Shown here: positions 34,398 through 44,706 of the stretch, piece after piece
Numbering within the stretch: position 1 is the stretch's first letter
Layout of the letters: each line of letters starts with the position of its first letter
From: Morchella semilibera
Taxonomy: Eukaryota > Ascomycota > Pezizomycetes > Pezizales > Morchellaceae
DNA: 64,000 nt
Assembly: GCA_009192285.1 (NCBI GenBank)
Contig: WBVU01000004.1
Location: 1,324,001-1,388,000, forward strand
Direction of reading: 5' to 3'
Translations under genes and position numbers: made by a program
Notes under the pieces: generated by a model
Seen by the model: only the letters and a program-made list of their open reading frames with translations
Database searches by the model: none
Told to the model about the DNA's origin: nothing

Positions 34398-37389
34398 CTA
34401 TTCCCTTTCCCTGACTCTTGCAAAGACGGATGGGGATCCATGGCTTCCAAACACGGTACCTTGGCTATTCGGTGGTAGCTCATGACCATTAAGATGGGAA
34501 GTACCCCAACTACCAGCAGTTCCCTGATATGAGATATATGAACTTGGGTGCGGCGATTGCGCCTTGTCGCTACTATCAAAGAAAAGGCTCTTCTGTTCGG
34601 GCATGGTAGTCAACACAGGAGACCTGTTTTTTTGAGGAAGAATCCAATCTGGGGTCCCTGAAGATGCAGTCCCGACACCTGGAGAATTCATGCCGGCAGT
34701 CGTGATTTGGATCGGCTTCGGCGCATGTGTCGGCGTGGTAGGAAGCTCCTGCGCATGGGTCGAAGAGTAATGAGGAGGCTGATGAGTCGCTGTAAAGTTT
34801 TGAACAAGGGCAGCGAGGTCTTTAGCAGTGTAAAGATTTGTTGGTGCGGACACTGTTGGCGATTTCTTCATTGGGCTGAGGACTGGCTCGGGGGTCCTCA
34901 TTCTCGGAATTTCAGGAATTCCGTCGTGGCGTTCATGATCTTTGCTATCTCTATGTGCAGCAGCACGACGACGCGCTTCCTTCTTCTTTCTCCTGCCAGA
35001 GAATAAGATTTCCTCGTCGTCTTCAGAGGAGGGATCTTCGCGCGGGCCAACTAGGGAGTCGACCATTCTGTTCATGATGCTCATGGTTTCAGAGCCTGCA
35101 GTGGATTCAATGATGCTTGTACCGCCGTGCGCGAAAACGCTCTCGGCAGGGCGAGGAACGTCGTTCTCGTCATCTGAGTACTCGTCTTCACGAGATTGAA
35201 ATGTATTTTTGTGGGGGATGTTGGAGATATCGGGGGCTCCCATCCTCGCATAATTGGATGGAACTGCCGAGGTCCGGTAGAGGGAGTTCATTCCTATTGA
35301 AGGAGTACTAGTGAGAATCCCGTCCTCTTGATAGGTGATTGTTCCATTAACTACGGTAATTGGGACGTTCTATACCAATAATATGTTAGTAAACCTAATG
35401 CATTTTGCCAATTCTGTGAGAAATCTACCTCTTCTCTGCATAGCTGCCCTCCATCCTCAAGTAAGAACAATATCCTTGCAAGCATCTCTTCATTAGGATG
35501 CGCATGTGCTTGCTCCGTTGATTCATTTTCCCAGTTAAATTTCTTCATTCCATTAACCTCATTGAAAGGCAGAAACCCAATGGTATCATCATCCTCTTCC
35601 AGAAGATATTCCAAATGATGCAAACGTTCAACCGGAAACGTGGCAGCAAGAAGAGATAGTGTGTTTGCATATGTTTGCCAAAGCTGTTTGATCAAAACAG
35701 ACATGGACGTGTCAGCCAATTGGTCAGTGAGGGTTTGATGGCACACCCGTAACCAGGTCGAATATAGTCTTAGTCCAGGAAGCATGCGCCTGCCTACTGC
35801 TGAGATGTTCTGGGCCTCGTTGTCTGGTTTATCACCCACTGCACGTTCCAGCTCGGGCTGGAAGACTTGGTGGAGAGTAGTAAATGTGGTGATATTCAAT
35901 CGGAGAAAACTAGCATGTGCGCGAGCAAACCCACGTTCTGGATGATTCGTTAGCATAAACAGCCAGTTTATCGAAGATTAGGTATCTTGCCTTTTGATCT
36001 TTCTGCTGCATAGAACTGAGCGGCGATGTTAATAAGAACAAGTTTGCTCAGCATGCCATTTGACAATGTACGCTCCTTCAAGTCAAGAGCAAGCCGAGCC
36101 AACACTTCACTTTCCAGCGCTTCATATTCTGAGAATCTAGTACAAATGCTCAGCATAATCCCTCTCCATATTTCCAGGAGGGCGGATATCTTACTCTTTC
36201 CCGATGAAACATTTCGCATGAAGCCTTACGAACAGAGCAATCAGCTCACAAACAGCCTGTTCTTCTCTCCTTACAAGATTTGTTCCCAAGTTCCCCGCCT
36301 TATGGGCTTTAAGAACCTTCCGGAAGCCTAGTCCCAGGTTGTCACCCGCTTCAGGAAACGGCTCCGCAACAGAGAGAGCACGGTAAAGATGGTAGGTTGC
36401 GGAGAGATTTGACCCCTCGTTCAGAGCAATGACAGCAAGCTGATTGTGGGGCGATCCAGAGGAAGGCACAAGCTTCTTTGCGAGCATATAGTACCCCGTT
36501 GCCGGACCCCAATTCTTTGGGCTTTGAGAGGCTTCTCTGTACCGTGACAAGTCGCCAAGAAATACGAGGGTGCGATGGCACGAGCGGATTACATTATTCT
36601 TGGTATCGATATCACAGTTGATGGGCTTGTCCAAGGGGATATCGACAAGAGGGACGTTAGCTATATGCCCAGGCTTAATAGGGAAAACCAACTCACTGAC
36701 TGCACTTACTAGAAAGATGGAACTTGCGGACAACCCAATCCAACTCCACCACACCATAGTGAGAGACTAGCCTCTGGATAAAACTGCGATAGAAGCGGGA
36801 AGCCTGTTTGATGAAATTGACGTATGCATTCTGCAGCTTGCGAAGCTCCACGGGCTTTTTCATGCCATTCGCTTCTCGAAACTAGTAAAAATTCAGGGTA
36901 AGACTTTTGAAACATCTGGGGAAAACCACTACTACTACTATCTTGAGATTTTCTAACTAACCTGATTTAGAATATTTCTATATCGTTCAATGATCTTGTG
37001 GTGCTTGTTCCAGATGCGACCCTCAACATCCTGTTCGAGCGCAAAGCGTAGGTCAACAAAGACAATGGTTGCATATGCCTCGCGCAACCTGGTTTGATTT
37101 TACACTCAATCAATATAAAATAACCCAAAGACGAAACGACTGAACAACGTACTGTGATACTGAATGCTCGACATTACGGCCTGAATCCTGGTCATGAAAG
37201 ATAGTTGCTAGCTCCTTCTCCCAGCGGAGAGCTGCCCTACAAATCACTAAGCTTCTGTACAAATTTCCTCATCAACGCGAAGGGGTTTAGGAGGGAAGGG
37301 GAAAGAAGGGATATCGCAGTGCGCAGAGTCGAAGTGGAATTATTTCATTAGAATAATACACACCTCCAAAGATTCTCGGCGTCTGTCAT
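34398..37389 (-). CDS. EST1/SMG5-7-family protein (14-3-3-like and DNA/RNA-binding domains)
   Basis: The ATG at 37387-37389 gives 'MTDAENLWR', a short first exon, then helical segments 'RWEKELATIFHDQDSG', 'LREAYATIVFVDLRFALEQDVEGR' and 'HKIIERYRNIL', the 14-3-3-like N-terminal fold. Next is the Est1 DNA/RNA-binding TPR-like part: 'RTLVFLGDLSRYRE', 'NWGPATGYYMLAKKLVPSSGSPHNQLAVIA' (split: NWGPATGYYMLAKKL and SPHNQLAVIA), 'SATYHLYRALSVAEPFP'. The C-terminal third (34398-35291) is Ser/Pro-rich and disordered with an acidic patch 'SSEDDEEILF'. Members act in nonsense-mediated decay (SMG7, yeast Ebs1) or with telomerase (Est1). This one-copy architecture in filamentous fungi is usually called SMG7 or EST1-like; the sequence alone does not decide between the roles. 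Six or more exons, boundaries approximate. Confidence 0.85.
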
Positions 37390-37499
37390 GATGGCTAATT
37401 TCTTTTTTCTTTTTTTTTATAGAGTCGATAGTATTAGATACTGCCAAACCCCTGTTGTCCTTTTGGGAATATCACTAGAGCTTTTCACAGATGGACACT

Positions 37500-37590
37500 G
37501 AACAGTAGCAGCAGCAGTGCTGTAGCAGCAGTGGCGGTAGCTGTAGTAGCAGTGGCGGAAGCTGTAGTAGCAGTAGCAGTAGTGCGTTAA
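37500..37590. repeat. Imperfect GTAGCAGT/GGCGGTAGCTGTA minisatellite
   Basis: Around 90 bp of repeated GTAGCAG units with two copies of a longer unit that includes 'CAGTGGCGG(T/A)AGCTGTAGTAG'. It lies about 110 bp upstream of the EST1-like start codon, so in its promoter or leader. Confidence 0.65.
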
Positions 37591-37940
37591 AAAGCCACTA
37601 TATGTAATTTTTGGTGGGAGCAGATCAGCAGCACTGACAGGATGGCCAATCTGTACCCATGTGGGACGATACGGAGCGGAAAAAGCGACGCATGGCGTCG
37701 GGAAAGGGACGAATCGTGTCGGGGCCCCTTGGCTTGGCTCTCTTGGCATATAGTAACCTACATAGCATTTGCGGAATTGCAGCTTACAACCTTCCCGGAA
37801 TACCTAACTGGGACCCTCTTTTTTTTAAAAAATGAAGGGAGTTTGGAATCTGAGGCCCTGTGATTGGAGTAAATAACGGATCAATGTGGCTTGTGTTGCG
37901 TGTTATTACTAGAAGAAAAGAAGCATCTGGTCACAGGTTA

Positions 37941-37970
37941 TCACTCACTCACTCACTCACTCACTCACTC
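37941..37970. repeat. (TCAC)n microsatellite
   Basis: Seven and a half perfect tetranucleotide units. Confidence 0.9.
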
Positions 37971-38598
37971 GTTGCTTGGTCTACGTAATTAAATATTCAA
38001 TGTTCAATATTCAATGAGGCGGACGTACCCTTCCTCCACTCCTGAGGAAATCCCCCCCACCCCCTAAATTCTCTCTAACTGGTTACAGCAAGGCTCATGG
38101 TTTTTCGACCAGCCATTACTCACAACTAGAAGAAAAGAGAGAGAGGGGAAAAAAAATCAAAAAAAAAACACAAACTTTAGGGGCATCTTTGATATCGCTT
38201 TGAGCTAAGGTTGTTTAGGATTGTTTCTTGATCTTGCCGCGCTGGTGTGCTGAACGCACAAGTGTTATTATAAGACTTATATCCGTAATGGATCAGTAGA
38301 TACAAAAAAAAAACCTAGCATTCTAAACTGACGCGGCTCTCCTGTGTTCAAGGAAACAACTACATGTACTCAGATGCTTTTCACCGCCGAAGTTCGTGCC
38401 AAAAGATGAATAAATATTAAACCTAGTATTCCAAGTGGACGCTATCTATCTAAGACTCTCTTGCTCTCGATATCTAACTCCTCAGAAGGAAAGAAGAAAA
38501 AAAAAACAGAGAAAGAAAAAAACAATATTGACCGGTGCCAGCCCATAACAAAAACAAACCATCCTACGCCTAAACAATGTCCTCACACAAAAGAGGCC

Positions 38599-40933
38599 CT
38601 AAATCTCCACCTCCCCCAGCACTTCCGCCCCCACCCTCCCCTTCACCACCGGCGGCTTCGGCTTCACCCCATAACTCCTCTTCAGCACCTGCCCCTCCTT
38701 AATCTTCCACCTCACCAGTTCACCCGCGCACCTCGCATCCACCCTCGAATCATGCCCGCACACCACCCCGTCATCAGATCCCTCCACCTGTATCCGCCTC
38801 TCCAGATGCTTCTCCACCAACCACTTGAGCTTGTTCCGTAGCGGGAAGCCCTTCACGTGCGGGAATAGGATCGCCGTGTCGATGACCGCCGCGTGGCACA
38901 GTCGCAGCACGTTCAGGTCGTTCTCCAGCGCATGCCCGATGAGCGGCGTATTGGCGTCAACGTAGTTTAACAGCAGCGCCCGCGCTGCCTCGGGGGAGGG
39001 CAGGATGGGGAGGATCTCCTCGGCAGAGGAGGCGGGGGAGGTGGAGGAAGAGGGGGGGTCAGGCAGTGCGGTGGGGTTCGTGAAGGACTGGTGAGAGGCG
39101 GGTGTGGAAGGGTACGGGGCGGCTTGGTGCGGCGTGGCGTCCATGAGGTGTTTCGGGGTGACGCCGGAGTAGCGGGAGTTGAGGTCAAGGATATCGCCGC
39201 TAGGGCGCACAAGGGCGTCAACGATGACGTCGCCGGAGGGGAACGTAGTGGCGGTGAGGCGGATGAGCTCCATGCCCTGGGTGGTGTAGCACATTTCGCA
39301 GTCGAGGCAGATTGCTCGTTCTATTGAGATATTGGGAGTGGGGGGGTCGGGCGTCTTGATGAATTGCCAGACGGAGGCGAGGCGCTTTGCTTCGCTGATT
39401 TTGTAGACATGACTCTCGCCAGTGGTGCAACCGGCGGACTGGCCCACGCGCTGGCGGCAGCAGGTAAATATTTTGTCGTTGTCTTTGGTGCCGCGGCCGG
39501 AGCTGGGTCCTGAGTTGTTGGTTAGATTAACGGTTTTATATCGAGTTTATACGTAAAACGGAATGGAACCTACTTGATGGCCAAGCTGCCCTTCCCCAGT
39601 GATATGTACACGTCCCTCCTGAAGCTAGCTGTCCATCACTTTCTCTCCTACCCTCAAAGACCTGAAACCTGCTATTGCAACGGTCACAGGCCTCCCAACC
39701 CCCCGCAGACTGGGTCCCCTTCACCGCCGTCGCTACTTCCTCATCCGTCGGCGGTTGCAGAATATATTTATACTTTGCCAGATCCGCGGGCGAATGCAGT
39801 AGGGGCCGTAACGCGTCTAGCTCCTCCGCCGGCGTCAACCCAGTCTCCAATGGCGGCTTCGCATTATCCAGGCCGCTATCAATCACCTTCCCATGCACCA
39901 CCTTGACCCTCTTTTTTTCCTCCTCCCCGCGCGCAGCCTGCTTCCGTTTCTCCTCTTGCTCCTTCTTATAGTCCGCCACCGAGAGCTTCTGGAGCTTCAG
40001 GATCCGCTTCTTCATCGCCTGTGCGTAGATGCTCCGCATCTCCTTCGCGACCTTCTCCTCCTCGTCAAGTGCGAGCCGTAGCATCTCCTGTGGGTCCCCT
40101 TTGTCCTCGTTCAGACGTATGTACTCTTTGTGCAGCAGCTTCAACAGCTTCATCCGCACCTCATGGGTCGCTGGTGATGAGGGCACCAGCCTCGGGTTCA
40201 GACTCAACGGCTTTGCCGCCGCCGCCACCGCCTCTACCCCTGGAATACTCTGTTTCGCTGACACACTCTGCTTCGCCGTCACCATCCCCGACTTTGCGGC
40301 CACTGACACCGGCGAGCCCCTCCCCGGCGGCGTAGCCACCACCTTCGAACCGTTCGCGGCCACCGGCGGGCTCTTCTTCAAGATCGATTTTGGGGCGGCC
40401 GCAGCCGCAGAACCCCCGGCATCAGCCATTGTCTTTGTGCGCTTTACTGCGGGTACGGGGCCGTCGGCGGGGCCGTCGGGGGTGGGAGACGTGCTGGGTT
40501 CGTCGGGAGCGCGGCGGCGTTTACATTCACGCCTCTCGTCGGCGCTCTTGGGGGTGCCGGCGGCGTTGGACTCGATAATTTTGCGGAGGCGGGGGTCTCC
40601 AGTGAGGGTTGGTGCTGATGGAGGTGTCGGCGGAGGAGGAGGGGGACGTGATTGTGGTGTGTCTGTGACGGAGGTGGGGAGGTTTGCTGTGGGCTGGGGG
40701 GGTGTCTGTTTACGGGGGTCGGTGGACTGCGCTGGTGGAGCTTGAGGAGGTGTTGGCGTTGGCGTTAGTGTTGGTGAGGGCTGTGTGGTGGGCCGTGATT
40801 CTGCAGGTGGGAGGAGAGGAGCTGGTGGGGGTGGAATGTTATGGGAGAAGAGGCAGTGGGTGACAGTACAGACTCCGCGGGCTTCGAGGGCGGGACAAGG
40901 GATTTGCTGCCAGAGTGACAGAGGGCGGAACAT
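38599..40933 (-). CDS. REX3: RNA exonuclease Rex3
   Basis: DEDDh 3'-5' exoribonuclease; yeast Rex3 trims the RNA of RNase MRP and other small RNAs. The ATG at 40931-40933 opens 'MFRPLSLWQQIPCPALEARGVC', followed by 'CLFSH', a C3H-like zinc-finger start typical of Rex3. A Pro/Thr/Ala-rich linker and a Lys-rich coiled segment ('EEKVAKEMRSIYAQAMKKRILKLQ', 40.0 kb) follow. After an intron between about 39480 and 39600 comes 'CCRQRVGQSAGCTTGESHVYK' (a second Cys/His element, split here) and the exonuclease: Exo I 'CLDCEMC' (Asp, Glu), Exo II 'GHALENDLNVL' (Asp), Exo III 'CGHDSRVDARCAGELV' (His, Asp). All five catalytic residues are visible. A ~45-residue Pro/Ser-rich insert sits between Exo I and Exo II (39.0-39.15 kb). 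Confidence 0.9.
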
Positions 40934-41008
40934 TATTCTGTCCCACCTTATTACTGTCTTTAGTGTTGGTGGTGGTTGTTGTGATTGTTGTGATTGTTGT
41001 GATTGTGG

Positions 41009-41085
41009 TGATGAAGATGAAGATGATGATGATGATGATGACGATGATGACGATGATGATGATGATGATGATGGGAGTGATGTTG
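41009..41085. repeat. (GAT)n microsatellite upstream of REX3
   Basis: About 25 trinucleotide units, mostly GAT with scattered GAA and GAC, starting 76 bp before the REX3 start codon, so within its 5' leader or core promoter. Confidence 0.85.
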
Positions 41086-41174
41086 AAGCTGAGTTTGATT
41101 GATTGCTTCTACTACATACAAGTATGTTGTTAGTTAGTGGGGGGGGTGTGGGGAGAGAGCTCGAGGCATGTAAC

Positions 41175-43009
41175 TACATGTACGCTGTAACGAGTAATAA
41201 TATAATACATGCAACCAGTGAGTGGGCGGCGGCTCACCGACGCGTGACGTGACGTGACCTGCGTGACGCCACAGCTGTTCTAAGCATTAAGAAGTACATG
41301 TAAGTACATTCAAGTATGTATAAAGTAACTGTTGATCGGCGGGATGGGATGCAGAAGGCACGTGTGTGCGGGTGTGCGGGTGTGCCTGAATGTCTCAGCC
41401 TGCACATCATCCATCATCACCGCCATCATCATGCAGACAATCTCATATGTAGTAGAGTTATATAGAGTGGACTATGCACATGGGGCTGATAAGTACACAA
41501 TCCACTGCTGGTAGCTGGAGAGCTGAGCTGAGCTGAGGCTGAGCTCCATGTAGTGGGCTAGAATACGATGTATATGAGCTTGACGCATGTGAACCCTATA
41601 GCTAAACTGTTACTAACAGACGAGTCATTGTTTCTATGCATGTGTTTTGGTTACTCATATATACATGTAGTATATCCTTGAAACTTGACTGCCGGTTTTA
41701 TAAGCACTCCGGGTATGTGTAGCTCCTCATACATGTAGTTAACAACCCTACACAGCACAGCTGACCCTAACCCTGGATACTTCCCACCCCCACCACCCCG
41801 ACACCGCCCTCCAACAACCGCACCACCATCCACCGCGACACCCCCGCCAGCCGAAGGAGGATGCTAACGGGGCTTCTTAGCGGGCTGCGGGGACGTGATA
41901 TATGAGGGTGTGAGTACAGGGGGGGGCGGACGAGCGGAGGCGGGGGGTTGGCAGGTCTTAACTGGCTTCCGTAGTTACATATCTGGGAGAGTTTTATTAT
42001 TATTATTATTATTACAAAATACCAGTTATCCGAGGCCTGCCCACCCACAGTAAGTGCCCCCAGGCCCAACGAGTGTCTAGCAAAGGTTGCCACAGAACCC
42101 ACACCACAAGCAAGCACTCGGGTGAGTGACCGCCCATGACCCAACCAAGCCCAACCAAACCAAACCAAACCGAACCACCAACCAAGCCCATGACCCTCCA
42201 TCCACAAAAGGCCCCTCCCCCACAAACATCACCCGGGGAGAATAAACCCGGCCTCCGTCTGGTACGATATACGAGGCTGGGCCATCTCGTGGGTGGGGAA
42301 CCATCGGATCCCACGGCCGGTGGTGTTGGGGGCCTACTTGTAGATCTGACCTCGGTCGACCTTCTCAATGCCGTTCTCGGGTGCCGATGTGTGTGTGTCA
42401 TGTGTGTAGAAAGATTGGCCCAGCCATGGCTTCACCCAACCCGGCTAGCCCAGACCCTGCTGAGGATCCAGCCATGAATCTTTCGAAGCATGTGTCAGTG
42501 TGAGAAACGTGCAACCATCCAGTGCGTGAGTAAGTAAAGCACAAGCAGGCACCCTACAGAGGTGGGGGGACCGCTGTGTGGCCGGGAGTCAAGCACCACC
42601 ACTGGCCTGGCCGCCTCGAGTGACAGATACACTCACATAGAAGTACTTGTAGATCTCCTGACCCCCCGCGCGGCGGTATCCGGCTGTGGTGGTCGGGCTA
42701 AGGGATATCACTTTTCTTTCTGCTTTCTGCCTACTCTACTACTCTACCATAGAGTACATGTATTTATAGGTCTACTGCCCCCCCCCCCTCTGGTGCCGTG
42801 CCTACTGTCGCTCATGTCCGCGAGTTGTGACGAGGCGACTGGTAATTTTGTGCTGAGTCACAGTAGCCGGTGGGTTGCGGCATGGGATATCACTCGGCGT
42901 TGTTTGCCGGGGTCACGTGCTTGGTTGTATAGTAGTAGTGGAGGGGGGTGGTGTAGTAGTGGTTATCATTCATTGATTCGTCCCAACTATGTAAATAGCA
43001 ATACATGTA
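41175..43009. repeat. Cluster of six TACATGTA palindromes
   Basis: Perfect copies at 41175, 41295, 41662, 41730, 42755 and 43002, the densest group in the window. Flanks differ between copies, so they are not copies of one longer repeat, although several are followed by GT(A/T) and preceded by A or G. Confidence 0.8.
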
Positions 43010-43391
43010 GTTATACGTAAGGTCTAAGCATACGCATGTCTTGTTGATACATAAAGCCAAGCCCCGCCCAAACTTTTTTTTTTGTAAAGGAGATTTAGAA
43101 TCAAGGGACACAGAGGGAAGAGGAGAGAGGGAAAGGTGGTGGTTGTGGGTGCAAAAAGGGTGCATTAAATATAAACTATCTATGCCGTATTTGCAGAGTA
43201 AGGATATATAATATATAAAAAAAGAATAATGGATAAAAATCAAAAACCTAGACGCCCCCAATCCTGAATGATAAAACCATAAATAAGTATATATGAAAAA
43301 GAGCAATGCAGAATGCAGTATAGTAACAATAGTGGTGATTAAACAGGTTAAGAGACTTTTTTCGCCAATAAAAGAAAGATAGAGAAAGGAA

Positions 43392-44706
43392 TTAGTAGAT
43401 GGAGAACCTCCTCATCTCCCGGCCAGCCAGACGATCCAACCCGCCCTCAATCTGACTCTCCCTCCTCAACTCCGGCAACTTCTCAATCTCCGTCCTCTTC
43501 AACTTCTCCCAATAGGCATTCGACTCCACTGCCGGCGAGCTTCTCGGCCTCTTTTCACTCCTCGGCGACGACCTCGTCAGCCCATTTCCAATCTCAAAAT
43601 CCTTCACTGTTGCCTCTCCATCCTCCAACGTAAACACACCCTCCTCCGCCGGGGCAGCCACCACCACATTCTGCTTTACCGCGTCCTCGGGGTACAGCCT
43701 ATCCAGACGGCGCTTATGCTCCTCGATGGCGTGCTGGTTCTCGAACGTCTTCCGGAAGGAATCGTCGTCATCGTCCTCGCTCCACACAAACTCGTCGACG
43801 CCGTTCGTGCCGGCACTGCCGCCGCTCCAAAGCGACCGCCGCTCCTGCTCGTCGTAGTCGAGCAGGTCGAGAAGATGATTTTTTCGCTCAATTTCGCGAA
43901 TGAAGGCACGCTTTGCCTCGAGTGCAGAGAGGGAGGGGTCCTCGGGGGTGGTGTCGGCCTGGCTAGCGGCGCTGGCTTTGCGCTGCTCGCGCACATAGCT
44001 GACGACGCGCTCCCAGCGTGCGAGGCGTGAGTCTTTGCCGATCTTGGAGACGGCATCGGTGGTGAGGCGGGGACGCTTGTGGGCGCTGGGGCGGCGTGAC
44101 GTGTGGTATTGGTAGTGCGAGGCGCCCTGGTAGGCAGGTAAGGGTGGGCGGGAGGAGTAGATGGTGTTGTTTCCGCGTGGGACAGCTTGCTCGGAGAGGA
44201 CCTGCTGGATAGGTGCGTTGATTGGGACAGGTGGAATGAGGGTTGAGTGGTGATGGTAATGGTTGTGCATGTGCGATGTCACTGGCGGCGGCGAGGCTGG
44301 GAGGCAGATGGCTGGGTGGGGGTCATTGGGGGTGAGTACCATGAATGCCTGCGGAAGAAGGCAGGTGGGGGCACCGGAGGGTCTCGGGGGGCTGCTGAAC
44401 CATGGCCGCGTAGTGTGAGTTGCGCATGAGCTGGTCTGCCTGCGTGTGGTACTGATGCCCCTGGGGAATTACAGCGGGGGATTGAATGCTGTTTAGGGCA
44501 TGGCGGGCAGAACGCAGGGCCTGAGAGACATCGAGATAGGCCTGCGACTGTGGGTGAAAGTGGTGACGTATGGGGGATGTGGGAGGTGTGGGGAACTGCT
44601 GGGCGGATGCCGGGGGGTGGGGGAATGCTACTTGTGCTTGCGGTAGCATTGGCAGAGGCGGCCGTGAGGTGGTGGAGGAGCTTGAGCTTCTTCATGGCGT
44701 TCGACA
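43392..44706 (-). CDS. Hypothetical protein, basic/acidic with coiled region
   Basis: Not recognised. The solid part is the 3' exon (43392 to about 44342): a Pro/His-rich lead, 'RRPSAHKRPRLTTDAVSKIG', then a charged helical stretch ('RLARWERVVSYVREQRKASA', 'LEAKRAFIREIERKNHLLDLLDYDEQERRS' in two pieces), an acidic patch 'WSEDDDDDSFRKTFENQHAIEEHKRRLDRL' around 43.75 kb and a Ser/Arg-rich end with 'YWEKLKRTEIEKLPELRRE'. Upstream exon material in another frame (44400-44649) reads as coding ('QALRSARHALNSIQSPAV', 'HTQADQLMRNSHYAAM'), and the frame can be joined by an intron of about 52 nt ending at CCGCAG near 44350. The start is either 44649 or the ATG at 44706 ('MSNAMKKLKLLHHLTAAS'), which needs another splice. 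The KRPRL-type clusters suggest a nuclear protein (inference). Confidence 0.6.

Larger units (their letters stand above)
37390..38598. other. Intergenic, EST1-like promoter / REX3 3' end
   Basis: It holds an imperfect GTAGCAGT/CAG-rich repeat (37500-37590), a perfect (CACT)n microsatellite at 37941-37970, poly-A tracts near 38147-38172, and TACATGTA at 38361-38368. No convincing gene. Confidence 0.6.
40934..43391. other. Gene-free region rich in simple repeats and TACATGTA
   Basis: About 2.5 kb. It contains a (GAT)n/(GAC) run (41009-41085) in the REX3 leader/promoter, six TACATGTA sites (41175, 41295, 41662, 41730, 42755, 43002), a (TTA)n run near 41994-42014 and a poly-C run near 42779. ORFs on both strands at 41651-42477 and 42562-43306 are antisense images of each other with no recognisable product. 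Confidence 0.6.

Noticed and set aside
40785-41133. Plus-strand frames ending in poly-Asp or poly-Met
   Set aside because: Produced by the (GAT)n microsatellite and antisense of REX3.
41762-41775. CCCTAACCC, telomere-like
   Set aside because: Only one and a half units; no array, and genes continue on both sides.
42012-43306. Possible transposon remnant in the 42-43 kb block
   Set aside because: No transposase or reverse-transcriptase motifs, no terminal repeats, no target-site duplication visible.
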